A stretch of DNA of 26,451 bases from DSM-111022 sp043424535 (GCA_043424535.1 JBHWOV010000116.1:1-26451); one strand, 5' to 3'. Counted from the first letter of the stretch, positions 1 to 8,969 are shown. The notes: generated by a model not told the origin, from the sequence alone. Numbers and translations are program-made.

Positions 1-121
1 GAGTTATTTCATAATGCTTTATTTCATGTTATTATGTATAATGAATTTAAAATATTACTGTATCTAACCCTGTTGATACATTTTAAATGAAGTGTTGTTT
101 ATTTAGGAAGGAGGAATCGGA

Positions 122-931
122 ATGTATATCTCAAATGTCAACACTGCTTCCATTCATTTAAAGAATCTGATTACCGAAAAACATGATGATCATCATCTCA
201 CGATTGAAACAAATGAGCATCTTGTTCTATTTTATATTTTAAAAGGTGCAATGACCTATGAATTAGAAGAGGAAACCGTCACCTTAAAGCGCCATGATCT
301 TTTAATTGTCAATCCCAATAATCAAATAGACATGACTCTCTTACGTAAAGTAGAATGGATTCGTATCGAAGTCGAGGGTATCGTCTTCACTTCCTCATTT
401 GATATCGCTAGAAATAAAGAGACATTCGTCATTCATGATCATAATACTATCATCAAAAAATATTTAGAATTATTAATGATTGAGCACTCATATTATACCA
501 AAGGTACTGATATGATTTTACGTAAATTAACGGAAAATATCGTTGTGCACATATTACGTAATAAAGGTCTCTCTATTAAAGATTCACAAAAACAAATTAA
601 ACATGATGAGATTCAAGCTGTCCAGGACTATATTCGATTAAATTATACTCGAAAATTGACTCTAGACGAACTCGCGGATACTGCAAATATTAATAAATAT
701 TATTTCATTCGTCTTTTCAAACAAAAAACTGGACTGTCTCCTATCGATTATTTGATTCATGTGCGGTTAGCTGAAGCAGAAAAATTGCTCACTGAAACAA
801 ATATATCTATCACAGAAATCTCTGATCGTGTTGGTTTTCATTCTCCGTCACACTTTTCTAAAACTTTTAAAGAAAGTAACCATATTACTCCGTCACAGTT
901 TAGAAAAAAATATCGCAATAAAAATAAATAA
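122..931 (+). CDS. AraC-family transcriptional regulator
   Basis: 269-residue DNA-binding regulator. The N-terminal part (about residues 15-140) has the beta-rich pattern of an AraC-type sensing (cupin-like) domain. The C-terminal 109 residues (from 161) carry the two helix-turn-helix motifs of the family: the first around LTLDELADTANINKYYFIRLF, the second around ISITEISDRVGFHSPSHFSK, ending with the typical TPSQFRKKYR. The start is set by AAGGAGGA at 108-115, six bases before the ATG. It stands alone and converges on glmM. A TATAAT at 37-42 could be its -10, but no good -35 is seen. Ligand and targets cannot be read from the sequence; this subgroup often controls sugar use. Family assignment is secure, target unknown. 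Confidence 0.93.
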   Translation: MYISNVNTASIHLKNLITEKHDDHHLTIETNEHLVLFYILKGAMTYELEEETVTLKRHDLLIVNPNNQIDMTLLRKVEWIRIEVEGIVFTSSFDIARNKETFVIHDHNTIIKKYLELLMIEHSYYTKGTDMILRKLTENIVVHILRNKGLSIKDSQKQIKHDEIQAVQDYIRLNYTRKLTLDELADTANINKYYFIRLFKQKTGLSPIDYLIHVRLAEAEKLLTETNISITEISDRVGFHSPSHFSKTFKESNHITPSQFRKKYRNKNK

Positions 932-986
932 ATGAAAGAGACAATCTTTCTTATATTATGTCATATCATTGGCATACAATTAAAAC

Positions 987-1036
987 AATAGCTCCCAAAT
1001 CACGATTTTTCGTCATTTGAGAGCTATTTTTATTTT
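987..1036. terminator. Intrinsic terminator between araC-type gene and glmM
   Basis: A 14-bp inverted repeat (987-1000 with 1015-1028, one mismatch) encloses a 14-nt loop. It is followed on the plus strand by TTTTTATTTT, so it ends the AraC-type gene. On the minus strand only a weak T-tract follows, so termination of the glmM operon here is possible but less efficient. Confidence 0.85.
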
Positions 1037-2387
1037 AATCTATACCACGAATTTTTTGAATGACGTCAGCAATTTTATGAACATAATAATCACAGCGCTC
1101 TTGAGTAGATGCTTCAGCCATAACTCTTAATAATGGTTCTGTTCCACTTGGTCGTACTAATATACGTCCATCTCCATCCATTTCTGCTTCCACTTCTGCA
1201 ACTACTGATTTTACTTCTGGTTCATCCATGACTGTATTTTTATCGTGTACACGTACATTGACTAATGTTTGAGGATAAATGGTTACTTCCGAAGCTAATT
1301 CAGCGAGTGTTTTATCAGTTTCTTTCATCACTGAAAGTAATTGAATCGCAGTTAAGAGGCCATCCCCTGTTTTATTTAAATCTAAAAATACAATATGACC
1401 CGATTGTTCTCCACCAAAATTATAGTCACCTTCACGCATTGCTTGTACAACATAACGGTCACCTACTGCTGTCTTGAAAGCAGTCATATTTTCTTCTTCA
1501 ACAGCTTTATGAAAACCTAAATTACTCATAACCGTTGAAACAATAGTATCTTTTTTCAATTGACCTTTTTCTTTTAAGGCTTTACCACAAATATACATGA
1601 TTTTATCACCGTCAACAATTTCACCATTTTCGTCAACAGCAATAATTCGGTCTCCATCACCATCAAAAGCGACACCGACATAACCATCTTTTTCTTTGAC
1701 TAAATCTTGTAGTTTTTCAGGATGAGTAGAGCCTACGCCATCATTAATATTCAAGCCATTTGGTCGATCTCCCATACTCACAAATTCTGTTTCTAAGTTA
1801 GCAAATAATTGATTCACCAAAGGAGAAGCAGCACCATTTGCTGCATCAACACAAACTTTAATACCGGATAAATCTGTATCAATAGTTGTTTCTAAATATT
1901 GAATATATTTGATTGATCCTTCAGGAAATTCTTCAATTTTACCCAAACCATCAGAACTCGGTCGCGGTAGATTATCCTCTTTTTCTAATAAGGCTTCAAT
2001 TTCATGCTCTTGTTCATCAGAGAGTTTAAATCCATCGCTACCGAAAAACTTAATCCCATTATCATCCACAGGATTATGTGATGCACTAATCATAACACCT
2101 GCGGTTATTTTTAATGTACGTGTTAAGTAAGATACAGCTGGTGTTGTTATGACACCTAGTTTCATCACATCAATTCCTACAGATAATAAGCCAGCAATCA
2201 ATGCTGATTCTAATAATTCACCTGAAATTCGTGTGTCTCTTGCTACCAAAACGCGTGGATGCTCCTCATTTGGAGTATGTTGCATTAATACATAACCACC
2301 ACAACGACCTAAACGATATGCCAATTCTGGTGTCAATTCTTTGTTTGCAACACCACGCACACCATCAGTTCCAAAATATTGTCTCAT
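1035..2387 (-). CDS. glmM: Phosphoglucosamine mutase GlmM
   Basis: 450-residue enzyme, the usual family length, converting glucosamine-6-phosphate to glucosamine-1-phosphate for UDP-GlcNAc and peptidoglycan synthesis in the cytoplasm. The order of motifs is complete: the phosphoserine loop SASHNP (residues 101-106, catalytic Ser103), the metal-binding DGDGDR (242-247), and the C-terminal phosphate-binding loop RPSGTEP (from 412). Translation starts at the ATG preceded by GGAG about 9 bases upstream. It is the last gene of cdaA-cdaR-glmM, an order conserved in Firmicutes. In B. subtilis and L. lactis GlmM binds CdaA and lowers c-di-AMP synthesis (established knowledge), so the linkage has regulatory meaning. 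Confidence 0.98.
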   Translation of the reverse strand: MRQYFGTDGVRGVANKELTPELAYRLGRCGGYVLMQHTPNEEHPRVLVARDTRISGELLESALIAGLLSVGIDVMKLGVITTPAVSYLTRTLKITAGVMISASHNPVDDNGIKFFGSDGFKLSDEQEHEIEALLEKEDNLPRPSSDGLGKIEEFPEGSIKYIQYLETTIDTDLSGIKVCVDAANGAASPLVNQLFANLETEFVSMGDRPNGLNINDGVGSTHPEKLQDLVKEKDGYVGVAFDGDGDRIIAVDENGEIVDGDKIMYICGKALKEKGQLKKDTIVSTVMSNLGFHKAVEEENMTAFKTAVGDRYVVQAMREGDYNFGGEQSGHIVFLDLNKTGDGLLTAIQLLSVMKETDKTLAELASEVTIYPQTLVNVRVHDKNTVMDEPEVKSVVAEVEAEMDGDGRILVRPSGTEPLLRVMAEASTQERCDYYVHKIADVIQKIRGID

Positions 2388-2414
2388 AATATTCTCCTAT
2401 TTTTCTTTATTACT

Positions 2415-3524
2415 TTATTCACTTACAATCGATTCACTTTCAGAACCTAAATTTTCTTCCACTACTTCCGGCTCAACTTCAGTAGGCGTTTCTTCTCTTT
2501 GATTAGATGGTAAAACTGAACTTTCCTGCGTTGTTTCTGTTTGATTGGTATTCAAGGGCTGTGCCGTTACTCTCACATCAATGCTTGAAGGCGTCACACT
2601 ATTCACACCCGAAATGGGTTGGATTCTTGCTTGATAAGTCCCAGATTCAGTAATTTGACTCATATCTAATACTGCTGTTACTTGATTAATACCTTCTATC
2701 GTTGCATTATCCCCATCTAAAGAAACTGCATTAGGGCCAATAACTTCATATTGATAGGTATATTCATCTGTATTTTCTCCAATGATTTCCAAATTAACAT
2801 TAGCTTGAGAATTCCCTATTTGATTCACTTCAATTGTCACAGATGTATGTGAAATATCTGCGTTCAGATCTAATAAATTATTCGAACTATCACGTATTTC
2901 AATTGGAAATTCTCCGGTGAAGGTGTCTGTAATAGGCTCATCATTCGTGATTTTTACATAAGCTCGATCTACCTTATCAATTGTAGATTGTTTTCCTGTT
3001 AATGTTACGGTCGCTGGATCTAATGACACGCTCTCGACTTCATAGCCATCTGGAATTAAATCTTCACTCAATTCATAATCAAGCTCAACTTCTTTCGACG
3101 CTAAACGATCCAAATCTACGATAACACGAGATGGGGTTATTTGATATTCAACACCTGATTCTTCTAATTCATTTGGCATTTCTAATCTGACTTGAGCTCT
3201 TCCCATCTCTTGGCCTCGAAGATTTTCGGTCACAACATATAAATCTTGGGCCAACACTTGTGTGACAATATTTTGCGGTCCTGTAATTTTTACAGATACA
3301 CTTTCCGGTAATTCACTCACAAATACATCATCATCTATTTCTCCTAATTGAACTGGCACATTAGATACCGTTTCACTGACATTAATGCTTGTATTATTTG
3401 TACGCGTAGCAAAACGATTATTCTCTGTTCCAACAAAAGCATATAAGAATATTGCAAACAATAATGAAATTAAACGAATAAACCAAATACTATTGGTCCA
3501 TTTTTTGGGATGTTTATTTTTCAT
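2415..3524 (-). CDS. cdaR: CdaA regulatory protein CdaR (YbbR-domain protein)
   Basis: 369-residue membrane-anchored regulator of the diadenylate cyclase CdaA. A basic N-terminus (KNKHPKKW) precedes one transmembrane segment (about residues 14-32). Then come repeated YbbR domains facing outside, recognisable by recurring patterns such as SVKITGPQNIV and TVTLTGKQSTI. An acidic Ser/Glu-rich tail of about 45 residues closes the protein. An in-frame ATG at 3557 exists, but the start at 3524 is preferred because AAGGGGGGA lies just before it. The start overlaps the end of cdaA by 11 bases, implying translational coupling. The tail after the last YbbR repeat looks low-complexity. Confidence 0.94.
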   Translation of the reverse strand: MKNKHPKKWTNSIWFIRLISLLFAIFLYAFVGTENNRFATRTNNTSINVSETVSNVPVQLGEIDDDVFVSELPESVSVKITGPQNIVTQVLAQDLYVVTENLRGQEMGRAQVRLEMPNELEESGVEYQITPSRVIVDLDRLASKEVELDYELSEDLIPDGYEVESVSLDPATVTLTGKQSTIDKVDRAYVKITNDEPITDTFTGEFPIEIRDSSNNLLDLNADISHTSVTIEVNQIGNSQANVNLEIIGENTDEYTYQYEVIGPNAVSLDGDNATIEGINQVTAVLDMSQITESGTYQARIQPISGVNSVTPSSIDVRVTAQPLNTNQTETTQESSVLPSNQREETPTEVEPEVVEENLGSESESIVSE

Positions 3525-4371
3525 CTGAATCCCCCCTTGACTTAAAGCCATTAACAATTATCTGTTTAAATTGTTCGACAGGATCTTTTGGTGTAGCACT
3601 TTCTTCAATCACTAAATATTCTTCTAATAAGTTTTTTAATTCGTCAGAGTCCACACCACGGTGCATATGATTTTCTTTCACTAAGCTAATATCGCCTGTC
3701 TCTTCTGAGACAATGACGACTAGCGCATCTGTTACTTCTCCTAAGCCGATTGCAGCTCGATGGCGTGTTCCTAACTCTTTAGGTATATTACCATTTTCTG
3801 ATAAAGGCAAATAACAAGATGCTGCTGCCACTCTGAAGTTTTGAATCACAACTGCTCCATCATGCAAAGGAGTGTTTGGGATGAAAATATTAATCAATAA
3901 CTGATTACTAATAGCTGAATCAAGATTCACACCTGTTTCAATTATTTCACCTAATTCATCTTGTCCTTCTATTGCAATCAAAGCACCGATCTTCCGACGC
4001 GACATGTATTTAACCGCATACTCTAAATCATCAATTAATTTTTTACTTGGGTTCTGTGTTCGAGGACGATTTCCAGATATATTTCTACCAAGAATCTCCA
4101 ATGCGCGCCGTAATTCAGGTTGGAAAAGAACTATCACAGCAATAACACCCCAACCTAGAACTTGGCCAAGCATCCAATCGATTGTTCTCAAACCGAGTGT
4201 CGCACTGAGAAATTTAGCAAAAATAAATATTCCTACGCCTTTTAAAAGATTGATCATTTGAGTTCCTCTTGCATACATCAATAATTTATAAATGATATAC
4301 CAAACAAGAGCGATATCTATAATTTGAATTAATGGTCTTTCTGACATAAAGCGAGCGAACCAATCAGCCAC
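3514..4371 (-). CDS. cdaA: Diadenylate cyclase CdaA (c-di-AMP synthase)
   Basis: 285-residue membrane enzyme making c-di-AMP from two ATP. Three N-terminal transmembrane helices (within about residues 15-85) precede the DAC domain, which shows both diagnostic motifs: DGA (171-173, in PLHDGAVVI) and RHR (203-205, in GTRHRAAIGL). An upstream in-frame ATG at 4389 lies within or before the AAGGAGGA ribosome binding site. The GTG at 4371, eight bases after that site, is therefore the better start and gives a normal CdaA N-terminus. First gene of cdaA-cdaR-glmM. c-di-AMP controls potassium and osmolyte transport and wall homeostasis in Firmicutes (established). Confidence 0.96.
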   Translation of the reverse strand: MADWFARFMSERPLIQIIDIALVWYIIYKLLMYARGTQMINLLKGVGIFIFAKFLSATLGLRTIDWMLGQVLGWGVIAVIVLFQPELRRALEILGRNISGNRPRTQNPSKKLIDDLEYAVKYMSRRKIGALIAIEGQDELGEIIETGVNLDSAISNQLLINIFIPNTPLHDGAVVIQNFRVAAASCYLPLSENGNIPKELGTRHRAAIGLGEVTDALVVIVSEETGDISLVKENHMHRGVDSDELKNLLEEYLVIEESATPKDPVEQFKQIIVNGFKSRGDSDEK

Positions 4372-4405
4372 ATTCCCTTCCTCCTTCATTGTTAATTACT
4401 TTTTG

Positions 4406-4435
4406 ATTATACCACATAGCTTCTTTCAACAAAAA
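4406..4435 (-). promoter_or_regulatory. Promoter of cdaA-cdaR-glmM
   Basis: On the minus strand, 4406-4411 reads TATAAT preceded by TGG, an extended -10 box. The -35 is weak (TTGTTG at 15 bp spacing, or TTTTTG at 18 bp). Transcription would begin about 25-30 bases before the cdaA ribosome binding site. Confidence 0.7.
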
Positions 4436-4458
4436 TTCTTCTCTTATGACTCAAATAT

Positions 4459-4734
4459 TTATGATTGATGATCATCTGATTTTTTTTTATAGTCTTTTGG
4501 ATATTGTCGCTTTAAAGTAAAATGATCAGGCACTGGATCTCGACCACCTTCAACAAAAGGATGACATCTTCCAATTCTAGCTACCCCCATCAAACTCCCT
4601 TTAAATGCACCATGTTTTTCTATTGCTTGAATAGTATAAGAAGAACATGATGGATAATATCGACAACTTGGTGGAAATAATGGGGAAATAAAACGCTGGT
4701 AAAGTCGTACTATTCCAATTAATAAATGTTTCAT
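4459..4734 (-). CDS. yidD: Membrane protein insertion efficiency factor YidD
   Basis: 91-residue small protein of the YidD family, which helps YidC insert membrane proteins. The family core is complete: LYQRFISPLFPPSCRYYPSC, SSYTIQAIEKHG, a Gly/Arg stretch, RCHP, and the closing GGRDPVP. Its amphipathic N-terminus (HLLIGIVRLYQRFI) fits peripheral membrane attachment. The ATG at 4734 is chosen over one at 4815 because AGGAGGAAAA stands directly before it and the family begins here. A Lys-rich tail follows the conserved part. It is not next to rpmH/rnpA/yidC as in many bacteria, but lies divergent from the M24 peptidase gene. Confidence 0.96.
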   Translation of the reverse strand: MKHLLIGIVRLYQRFISPLFPPSCRYYPSCSSYTIQAIEKHGAFKGSLMGVARIGRCHPFVEGGRDPVPDHFTLKRQYPKDYKKKSDDHQS

Positions 4735-4891
4735 TTTTCCTCCTAATCCAAAAAAATCATTCAATGAAGTTATCATAAAATTTTGATAATCAAATGTGCC
4801 CAAAATAAATAACATCAGTATTGTTAAAATTGTTATACTTAGTCTTGATTATACATTATTATATTTATTTTATGAACCGGAGGTTATTTAA

Positions 4892-5989
4892 ATGTCTACT
4901 CGTTTAGAAAAACTCATTGAAAAAATGAGAGAACAAAAAGTATCCAATCAATTAATCAGTGATCCTATTAGTATTCGCTATTTTATAGATTATTATACCG
5001 AACCTGGTGAACGTCTGCTACTACTTTTAGTTCATGCAGATGGGTCTGCAGAGCTATTTCTCAATCGTCTCTTCCCGCGTCCTAAATTGACATCCCAATT
5101 AAAAGAATCAATAAATATTATTTATTATAGTGATGGTGAAACTGTTCTTGAAAAAATAGTAGAAAAATTACATTCTGGTCCATCCGGAATTGATAAAAAC
5201 TGGCCTGCACATTTTCTTTTAGATTTATTGCGAATTGAACCTCAACTGCAACCTCTAAATAACAGTTATCTTATCGATGATTTGCGTGGAATTAAATCTT
5301 TAGAAGAACAACAAATTATGCGTGAAGCTTCACACATTAATGATCAAGCAATGGCCAAATTAATTGATTTATTGCCCTTTAATTATTCAGAAAACAAACT
5401 TAAGCAACAATTAGGCGATATTTATAGCTCTTTGAATCAGGATGGCTTTTCTTTTGACCCCATCATTGCATATGGTCCAAATGGTGCTGATCCACATCAT
5501 ACAACGAGTTCCCATAAACCTGATTATGGTGATACTGTTGTGATTGATATTGGAGCGATGCATCAAAATTATGCTAGTGATATGACCCGCACTGTTTTTT
5601 ATGGCCATCCTTCAGACTATGCTTTAAAAGTATACGATACTGTTCTTAAAGCTAATCAAGCAGCTATTGCTACTGTGAAACCTGGAGTTCCTTTTAGTGA
5701 AATTGATTTAGCCGCTCGACAATTAATTGATGAAGCTGGCTTCGGTAAATTCTTCACACATCGCACAGGTCACTTTATTGGCCAAGACTGTCATGAAGCA
5801 GGTGACGTTAGTCAATTTAATCATGCACACTGTCGCGAAGGCCAAATTTTTTCAATTGAGCCAGGTATTTATATCCCTGGACATCTTGGGGTGCGTATTG
5901 AAGACTTAGTATTAGTCACTGCTGATGGTTGTGAGGTGTTAAATCGCTATCCAAAAGATCCTATTATTATCGAGCCGTCAATCGATTAA
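4892..5989 (+). CDS. M24B metallopeptidase, Xaa-Pro dipeptidase/aminopeptidase family
   Basis: 365-residue cytoplasmic peptidase predicted to split Xaa-Pro bonds. The N-terminal creatinase-like domain covers roughly residues 1-130; the pita-bread catalytic domain follows. All five dinuclear metal ligands are visible: D219 and D230 (VVIDIGAMHQNYASDMTRTV), H294 (HRTGHFIG), E323 (SIEPG) and E337 (RIEDLV). Length fits the PepQ group. CGGAGG lies about 10 bases before the ATG. It is monocistronic, ending at a strong terminator. Whether it is a dipeptidase (PepQ) or an aminopeptidase (PepP/YpdF) cannot be told from sequence alone. Confidence 0.93.
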   Translation: MSTRLEKLIEKMREQKVSNQLISDPISIRYFIDYYTEPGERLLLLLVHADGSAELFLNRLFPRPKLTSQLKESINIIYYSDGETVLEKIVEKLHSGPSGIDKNWPAHFLLDLLRIEPQLQPLNNSYLIDDLRGIKSLEEQQIMREASHINDQAMAKLIDLLPFNYSENKLKQQLGDIYSSLNQDGFSFDPIIAYGPNGADPHHTTSSHKPDYGDTVVIDIGAMHQNYASDMTRTVFYGHPSDYALKVYDTVLKANQAAIATVKPGVPFSEIDLAARQLIDEAGFGKFFTHRTGHFIGQDCHEAGDVSQFNHAHCREGQIFSIEPGIYIPGHLGVRIEDLVLVTADGCEVLNRYPKDPIIIEPSID

Positions 5990-6042
5990 TAAAGTTTTGT
6001 ATCTTTTCATAACGCATCATTTTATTTCCAAAGTATAACTGA

Positions 6043-6101
6043 ATCAACCGTTCTATCATCTAAAAATTCAATAGATAATGGAACGGTTGATTTTATTTAT
6101 G
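6043..6101 (+). terminator. Terminator of the M24 peptidase gene
   Basis: A 19-bp stem (6043-6061 with 6073-6091, one G-U pair and one mismatch) has an 11-nt loop and is followed by TTTTATTTAT on the plus strand. It also lies downstream of the converging SOS cassette, whose end has no better terminator. Confidence 0.85.
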
Positions 6102-6156
6102 TACTAAAGTAATCATAGTGTGCTACATTCTATGCCTATCATTCAATTTATTAAAT

Positions 6157-6453
6157 TTATTGAGGCATTTGACTACGTTGACCGATATATTCATAGATTC
6201 GTATTTCTGAGTTTTCCTCTGGTGACTTCACTCGAAAGAAAAAATAATGATCTTGAGAATCTGAAGATTTTTTTGCAATTAATTTAAAATAATTGGTCTG
6301 TGCTTTTGCCATCGTCTTCAATAAATCATCTGTTAAAAACGTTAAAGGAACATTTAAATCTGAATATTCATAAAAATCTTCTTCAAAACGTTGAAAATTA
6401 TCACTGAAATAATCAAATTGTAGATTATTATGATACAAATCTGACGGCAACAT
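6157..6453 (-). CDS. Small protein of the UmuC operon (possibly DUF5960 family)
   Basis: 98-residue acidic, aromatic-rich protein with no signal peptide or membrane segment. From memory it resembles small proteins, annotated DUF5960, found beside Y-family polymerases in streptococci; this needs a profile search. Features include LQFDYFSDNFQRFEEDFYEY near the N-terminus, LNVPLTFLTDDLL in the middle and HYFFFRVKSPEENSE near the end. GGAGGAG overlaps the end of the preceding gene and fixes the ATG at 6453. It is the fourth and last cistron of the damage-inducible cassette, so a role with the polymerase is likely, but no activity can be assigned. Confidence 0.8.
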   Translation of the reverse strand: MLPSDLYHNNLQFDYFSDNFQRFEEDFYEYSDLNVPLTFLTDDLLKTMAKAQTNYFKLIAKKSSDSQDHYFFFRVKSPEENSEIRIYEYIGQRSQMPQ

Positions 6454-6457
6454 CTTA

Positions 6458-6811
6458 TCACTCCTCCTGTAAATAAATATCTATTATATTTTCTAACTCA
6501 ATAAATTCATAACTCGTTGACGTTTTTAAACCGATTTTTTGGTTATCTAAATAATTCACAATTCCTTGATAATATTTGATCTTATCAAATTGCTTTGTTC
6601 GCAGCTCCACTTGAAATTGATATAAATAAGATTGTTTTAATAAAACTAGTATTTGTTCCAAAGGAAGATATTCGGATGGGTCTATTATCTCTTCCTTTTC
6701 AGCCTGTAGAGATGATGTATGTTCAGATAAGAAAAAGCCCATCCATTTAGCCATCTTGCGGTCCTGATACTCACGTGCTGATTGGTAAGGTAAATATTCT
6801 CGATAAACCAT
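6458..6811 (-). CDS. YolD-like protein of the UmuC operon
   Basis: 117-residue protein with a start codon sharing one base with the stop of the polymerase gene (TAATG), so translation is coupled. It begins with an arginine/tyrosine-rich segment (YREYLPYQSAREYQDRKM) followed by AKWMGFFLSEHTSSL, an arrangement I recognise from small YolD-like proteins encoded directly after UmuC/UvrX-type polymerases in Firmicutes. The C-terminal half is a predicted mixed alpha/beta part (QFQVELRTKQFDKIKYYQG) that resembles the YolD region. Members are assumed to modulate the polymerase, with no established biochemical function. Family naming is moderate confidence; operon membership is clear. Confidence 0.85.
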   Translation of the reverse strand: MVYREYLPYQSAREYQDRKMAKWMGFFLSEHTSSLQAEKEEIIDPSEYLPLEQILVLLKQSYLYQFQVELRTKQFDKIKYYQGIVNYLDNQKIGLKTSTSYEFIELENIIDIYLQEE

Positions 6812-8226
6812 TATTCTAATCCGTCCAAACCACCAGCTGAATGGCCCCCGATTAATTTACTACGAGCAATACTTCTAGAATCTTTTGTCAATGCCGTTGC
6901 TTTCTGAATAGATAAGAAGCCATATTTTTGACGTATTTGATCAATTGTATGATCTAAACGATTTTCACGATTCATTTTATTCACATCTGTAAATAAAGTA
7001 TAGTATACAATCGATTCATCAATCAGGTTCTCATATCGAATCCCAATTGTTCGAGCAGCTCCACCAGTATAATGTTGTCTAAACAAATCAATAATCACTT
7101 TTTGAAGTGTTTTTGTATTTTGTGTTGGATCAATACTTTTTTGAACATTCATCGATTTTTGTTCAGTTTCATTAGCATAACCTACATGTATAGCCACTGT
7201 CATTGCATTCTTTTTTGCTCGTCTTAATCGGATAGCAACTTGTTCTCCCATTTCTTTTAAGACCAATTCGATCGAACGTTGGCTCGTGTAATTATGTGGC
7301 AATACTTGTGAATTACCGATGCCTTTGCTTTTTGGTTTGTATTTTTCTCGAACATTACTCTCATCGACACCATGTGCATGAAACCAATTTTGAACACCAA
7401 TCACTCCAAATTCACGCTTCAAATCATCTGGATTACTCATCGCTAAATCATAAACTGAATAAATACCCATTCGATTCAATCGCTTCTCCATTCGCTTACC
7501 TATTCCCCAAAAATCGGTCAATTCCTTAATTTTCCAAACTTTTGTTTCAACATCTTCATATGACCAATTGGCACGCATGCCATCAGTATTTTTCGCTTCA
7601 TTGTCTAATGCTAATTTTGCTAATAGAGGATTTGCATTACTCATGCCAATCGTTGAATAGACCCCCGTTTGGCGCCAAATATCATATTGGATGCGGGCAC
7701 TGAGGCTGTCTAATTTTTCTTTTCTAGATATTTGTGAGTCTCCTGAAAAATAATTCAATGATTTTGTTACATCAATAAAGCCTTCATCGATAGAATAGGG
7801 GTATATTTCTTCAGGCGTACCATAATTTTGTAAAATTTCTTGAATTTTTAAATTTACTTCGATATATTTGCCCATCCGTGGTGGCACAATCAGTGTTTTT
7901 CTAGCCCATAACTCAATATATTGAACATACTCTCGAGTGATCGGTAAATTTTGACGCCGAGCAACTTGATAGTTAAATCGGCGTGTATGAATATTGAATG
8001 GCAAATCATAACTTCTACCCACATTTTTTTTACCATAAACTCTCTTAAAAGTTGGTGAACTGGCTAAAATTAACCCTTTTGAATTATCTGAACGACTCAC
8101 AACACATAATGATGTTGTCAAAGGATCGAGCCCACGTTCTACACACTCTACACTAGCGTAAAAAGATTTCATATCAAAAAAAGCAATGTCAGAACGAGGT
8201 TCTCGACTATAATCAATGATTCCCAT
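6811..8226 (-). CDS. umuC: Y-family DNA polymerase, UmuC/UvrX type
   Basis: 471-residue error-prone translesion polymerase. The catalytic acids of the Y family are present: D18 in AFFDMKSFYASVE, and D147-E148 in YSIDEGFID. Then come the palm/thumb region with TIGMSNANPLLAKLALD and a helix-hairpin-helix-like LTDFWGIGKRMEKRLNRMGI, and the little-finger domain with the GIGNSQVLPHNY motif typical of the UmuC branch. A longer frame opens at 8286, but the ATG at 8226 has AAGGAGCGA in front and starts one base after the repressor's stop codon. It is co-transcribed with the S24 repressor and the two small genes. The role is DNA synthesis past damage and induced mutagenesis (family knowledge). Confidence 0.95.
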   Translation of the reverse strand: MGIIDYSREPRSDIAFFDMKSFYASVECVERGLDPLTTSLCVVSRSDNSKGLILASSPTFKRVYGKKNVGRSYDLPFNIHTRRFNYQVARRQNLPITREYVQYIELWARKTLIVPPRMGKYIEVNLKIQEILQNYGTPEEIYPYSIDEGFIDVTKSLNYFSGDSQISRKEKLDSLSARIQYDIWRQTGVYSTIGMSNANPLLAKLALDNEAKNTDGMRANWSYEDVETKVWKIKELTDFWGIGKRMEKRLNRMGIYSVYDLAMSNPDDLKREFGVIGVQNWFHAHGVDESNVREKYKPKSKGIGNSQVLPHNYTSQRSIELVLKEMGEQVAIRLRRAKKNAMTVAIHVGYANETEQKSMNVQKSIDPTQNTKTLQKVIIDLFRQHYTGGAARTIGIRYENLIDESIVYYTLFTDVNKMNRENRLDHTIDQIRQKYGFLSIQKATALTKDSRSIARSKLIGGHSAGGLDGLE

Positions 8227-8227
8227 T

Positions 8228-8905
8228 CTATCGCTCCTTCGGAACAAAATAATCAATCGCTTGTCCAATGACTCGTGGTTCTTCACGATAAGGAGCGAAT
8301 TTATCTTGATATTTTGAATTATAAGAGACTAAACGTAATCCCTCTTCTTCACGATAAACACGTTTTAAATAGGTTTGTCCGTCCCATTCAACTGCATATA
8401 CACCGCCATCATAGTCAAATCCAGTGTCGCGAATCAATACAACAGATCCATTCGGATAATTTGGTTCCATCGAATCACCATACACCCATGAAGCTAAGTC
8501 ATATTCTTTTTCTTCATCATGATAAACCACATCATAAGATCGCTCTTCAAGATAGCCATAACCAGACCCAGCTGATAATTTTTCATAAACATGATATTCA
8601 TAAACTGTTTCAGGTTTATCATTTGCTTGATTATTTAATAAAGTCTGACCATAATGCATAAATTTTTGTTGATTTGTAGGATGTAATTGATGATACAAGG
8701 CTATTAATTCATAATCTCTATGGAAATAGAGTGGTTCAACCTTCAATATCTCAGCTAAATTATTGAGATTTGTTTCATTGGGTTGGGTCTTATTATTTTC
8801 CCAATTAAAATAAGATGTTCGACTAATTTGTAAGGCACGTGCCATTTCTGCTTGCGACATTTGCAATTCTTCTCGTCTCTGACGTAATCTCACTCCCGAA
8901 AACAT
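8228..8905 (-). CDS. XRE/S24 self-cleaving SOS-type repressor (HdiR/UmuD-like)
   Basis: 225 residues in two domains. An XRE helix-turn-helix occupies residues 4-58 (LRQRREELQMSQAEMARALQ, SRTSYFNWENNKTQP). A LexA/UmuD-type S24 peptidase runs from about 105. The probable self-cleavage bond is Ala112-Gly113 (LSAGSGYG). The nucleophile is Ser145 (YGDSMEPNYPNGS) and the general base Lys181 (TYLKRVY). GAGGTGA precedes the ATG. It heads the four-gene polymerase cassette and has a palindromic operator over its own start of transcription, so autorepression lifted by RecA-stimulated cleavage is the expected mode (known for HdiR of L. lactis; inferred here). The cleaved C-terminal part could also act as an UmuD' partner of the polymerase. 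Confidence 0.94.
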   Translation of the reverse strand: MFSGVRLRQRREELQMSQAEMARALQISRTSYFNWENNKTQPNETNLNNLAEILKVEPLYFHRDYELIALYHQLHPTNQQKFMHYGQTLLNNQANDKPETVYEYHVYEKLSAGSGYGYLEERSYDVVYHDEEKEYDLASWVYGDSMEPNYPNGSVVLIRDTGFDYDGGVYAVEWDGQTYLKRVYREEEGLRLVSYNSKYQDKFAPYREEPRVIGQAIDYFVPKER

Positions 8906-8917
8906 ATCTTCACCTCT

Positions 8918-8969
8918 TTGTTAGTTTATAAACTAACAATAGTTTAGCATGATTTTTTAAAATTGACAA
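8918..8969 (-). promoter_or_regulatory. Promoter and operator of the SOS cassette
   Basis: On the minus strand, -35 TTGTCA (8964-8969), a 17-bp spacer and -10 TAAACT (8941-8946, preceded by TGC) place the start near 8934. A perfect 22-bp palindrome, half-site TTGTTAGTTTA, spans 8918-8939 and covers the start point. A second, overlapping inverted repeat (AAACTA-4-TAGTTT, 8930-8945) reaches into the -10 box. This is the arrangement expected for an operator of the adjacent XRE/S24 repressor. No second copy was noticed in the window. Confidence 0.85.

Noticed and set aside
6811..8286. A 491-residue polymerase starting at 8286
   Set aside because: The first 20 residues overlap the repressor gene and lack the ribosome binding site present before ATG 8226.
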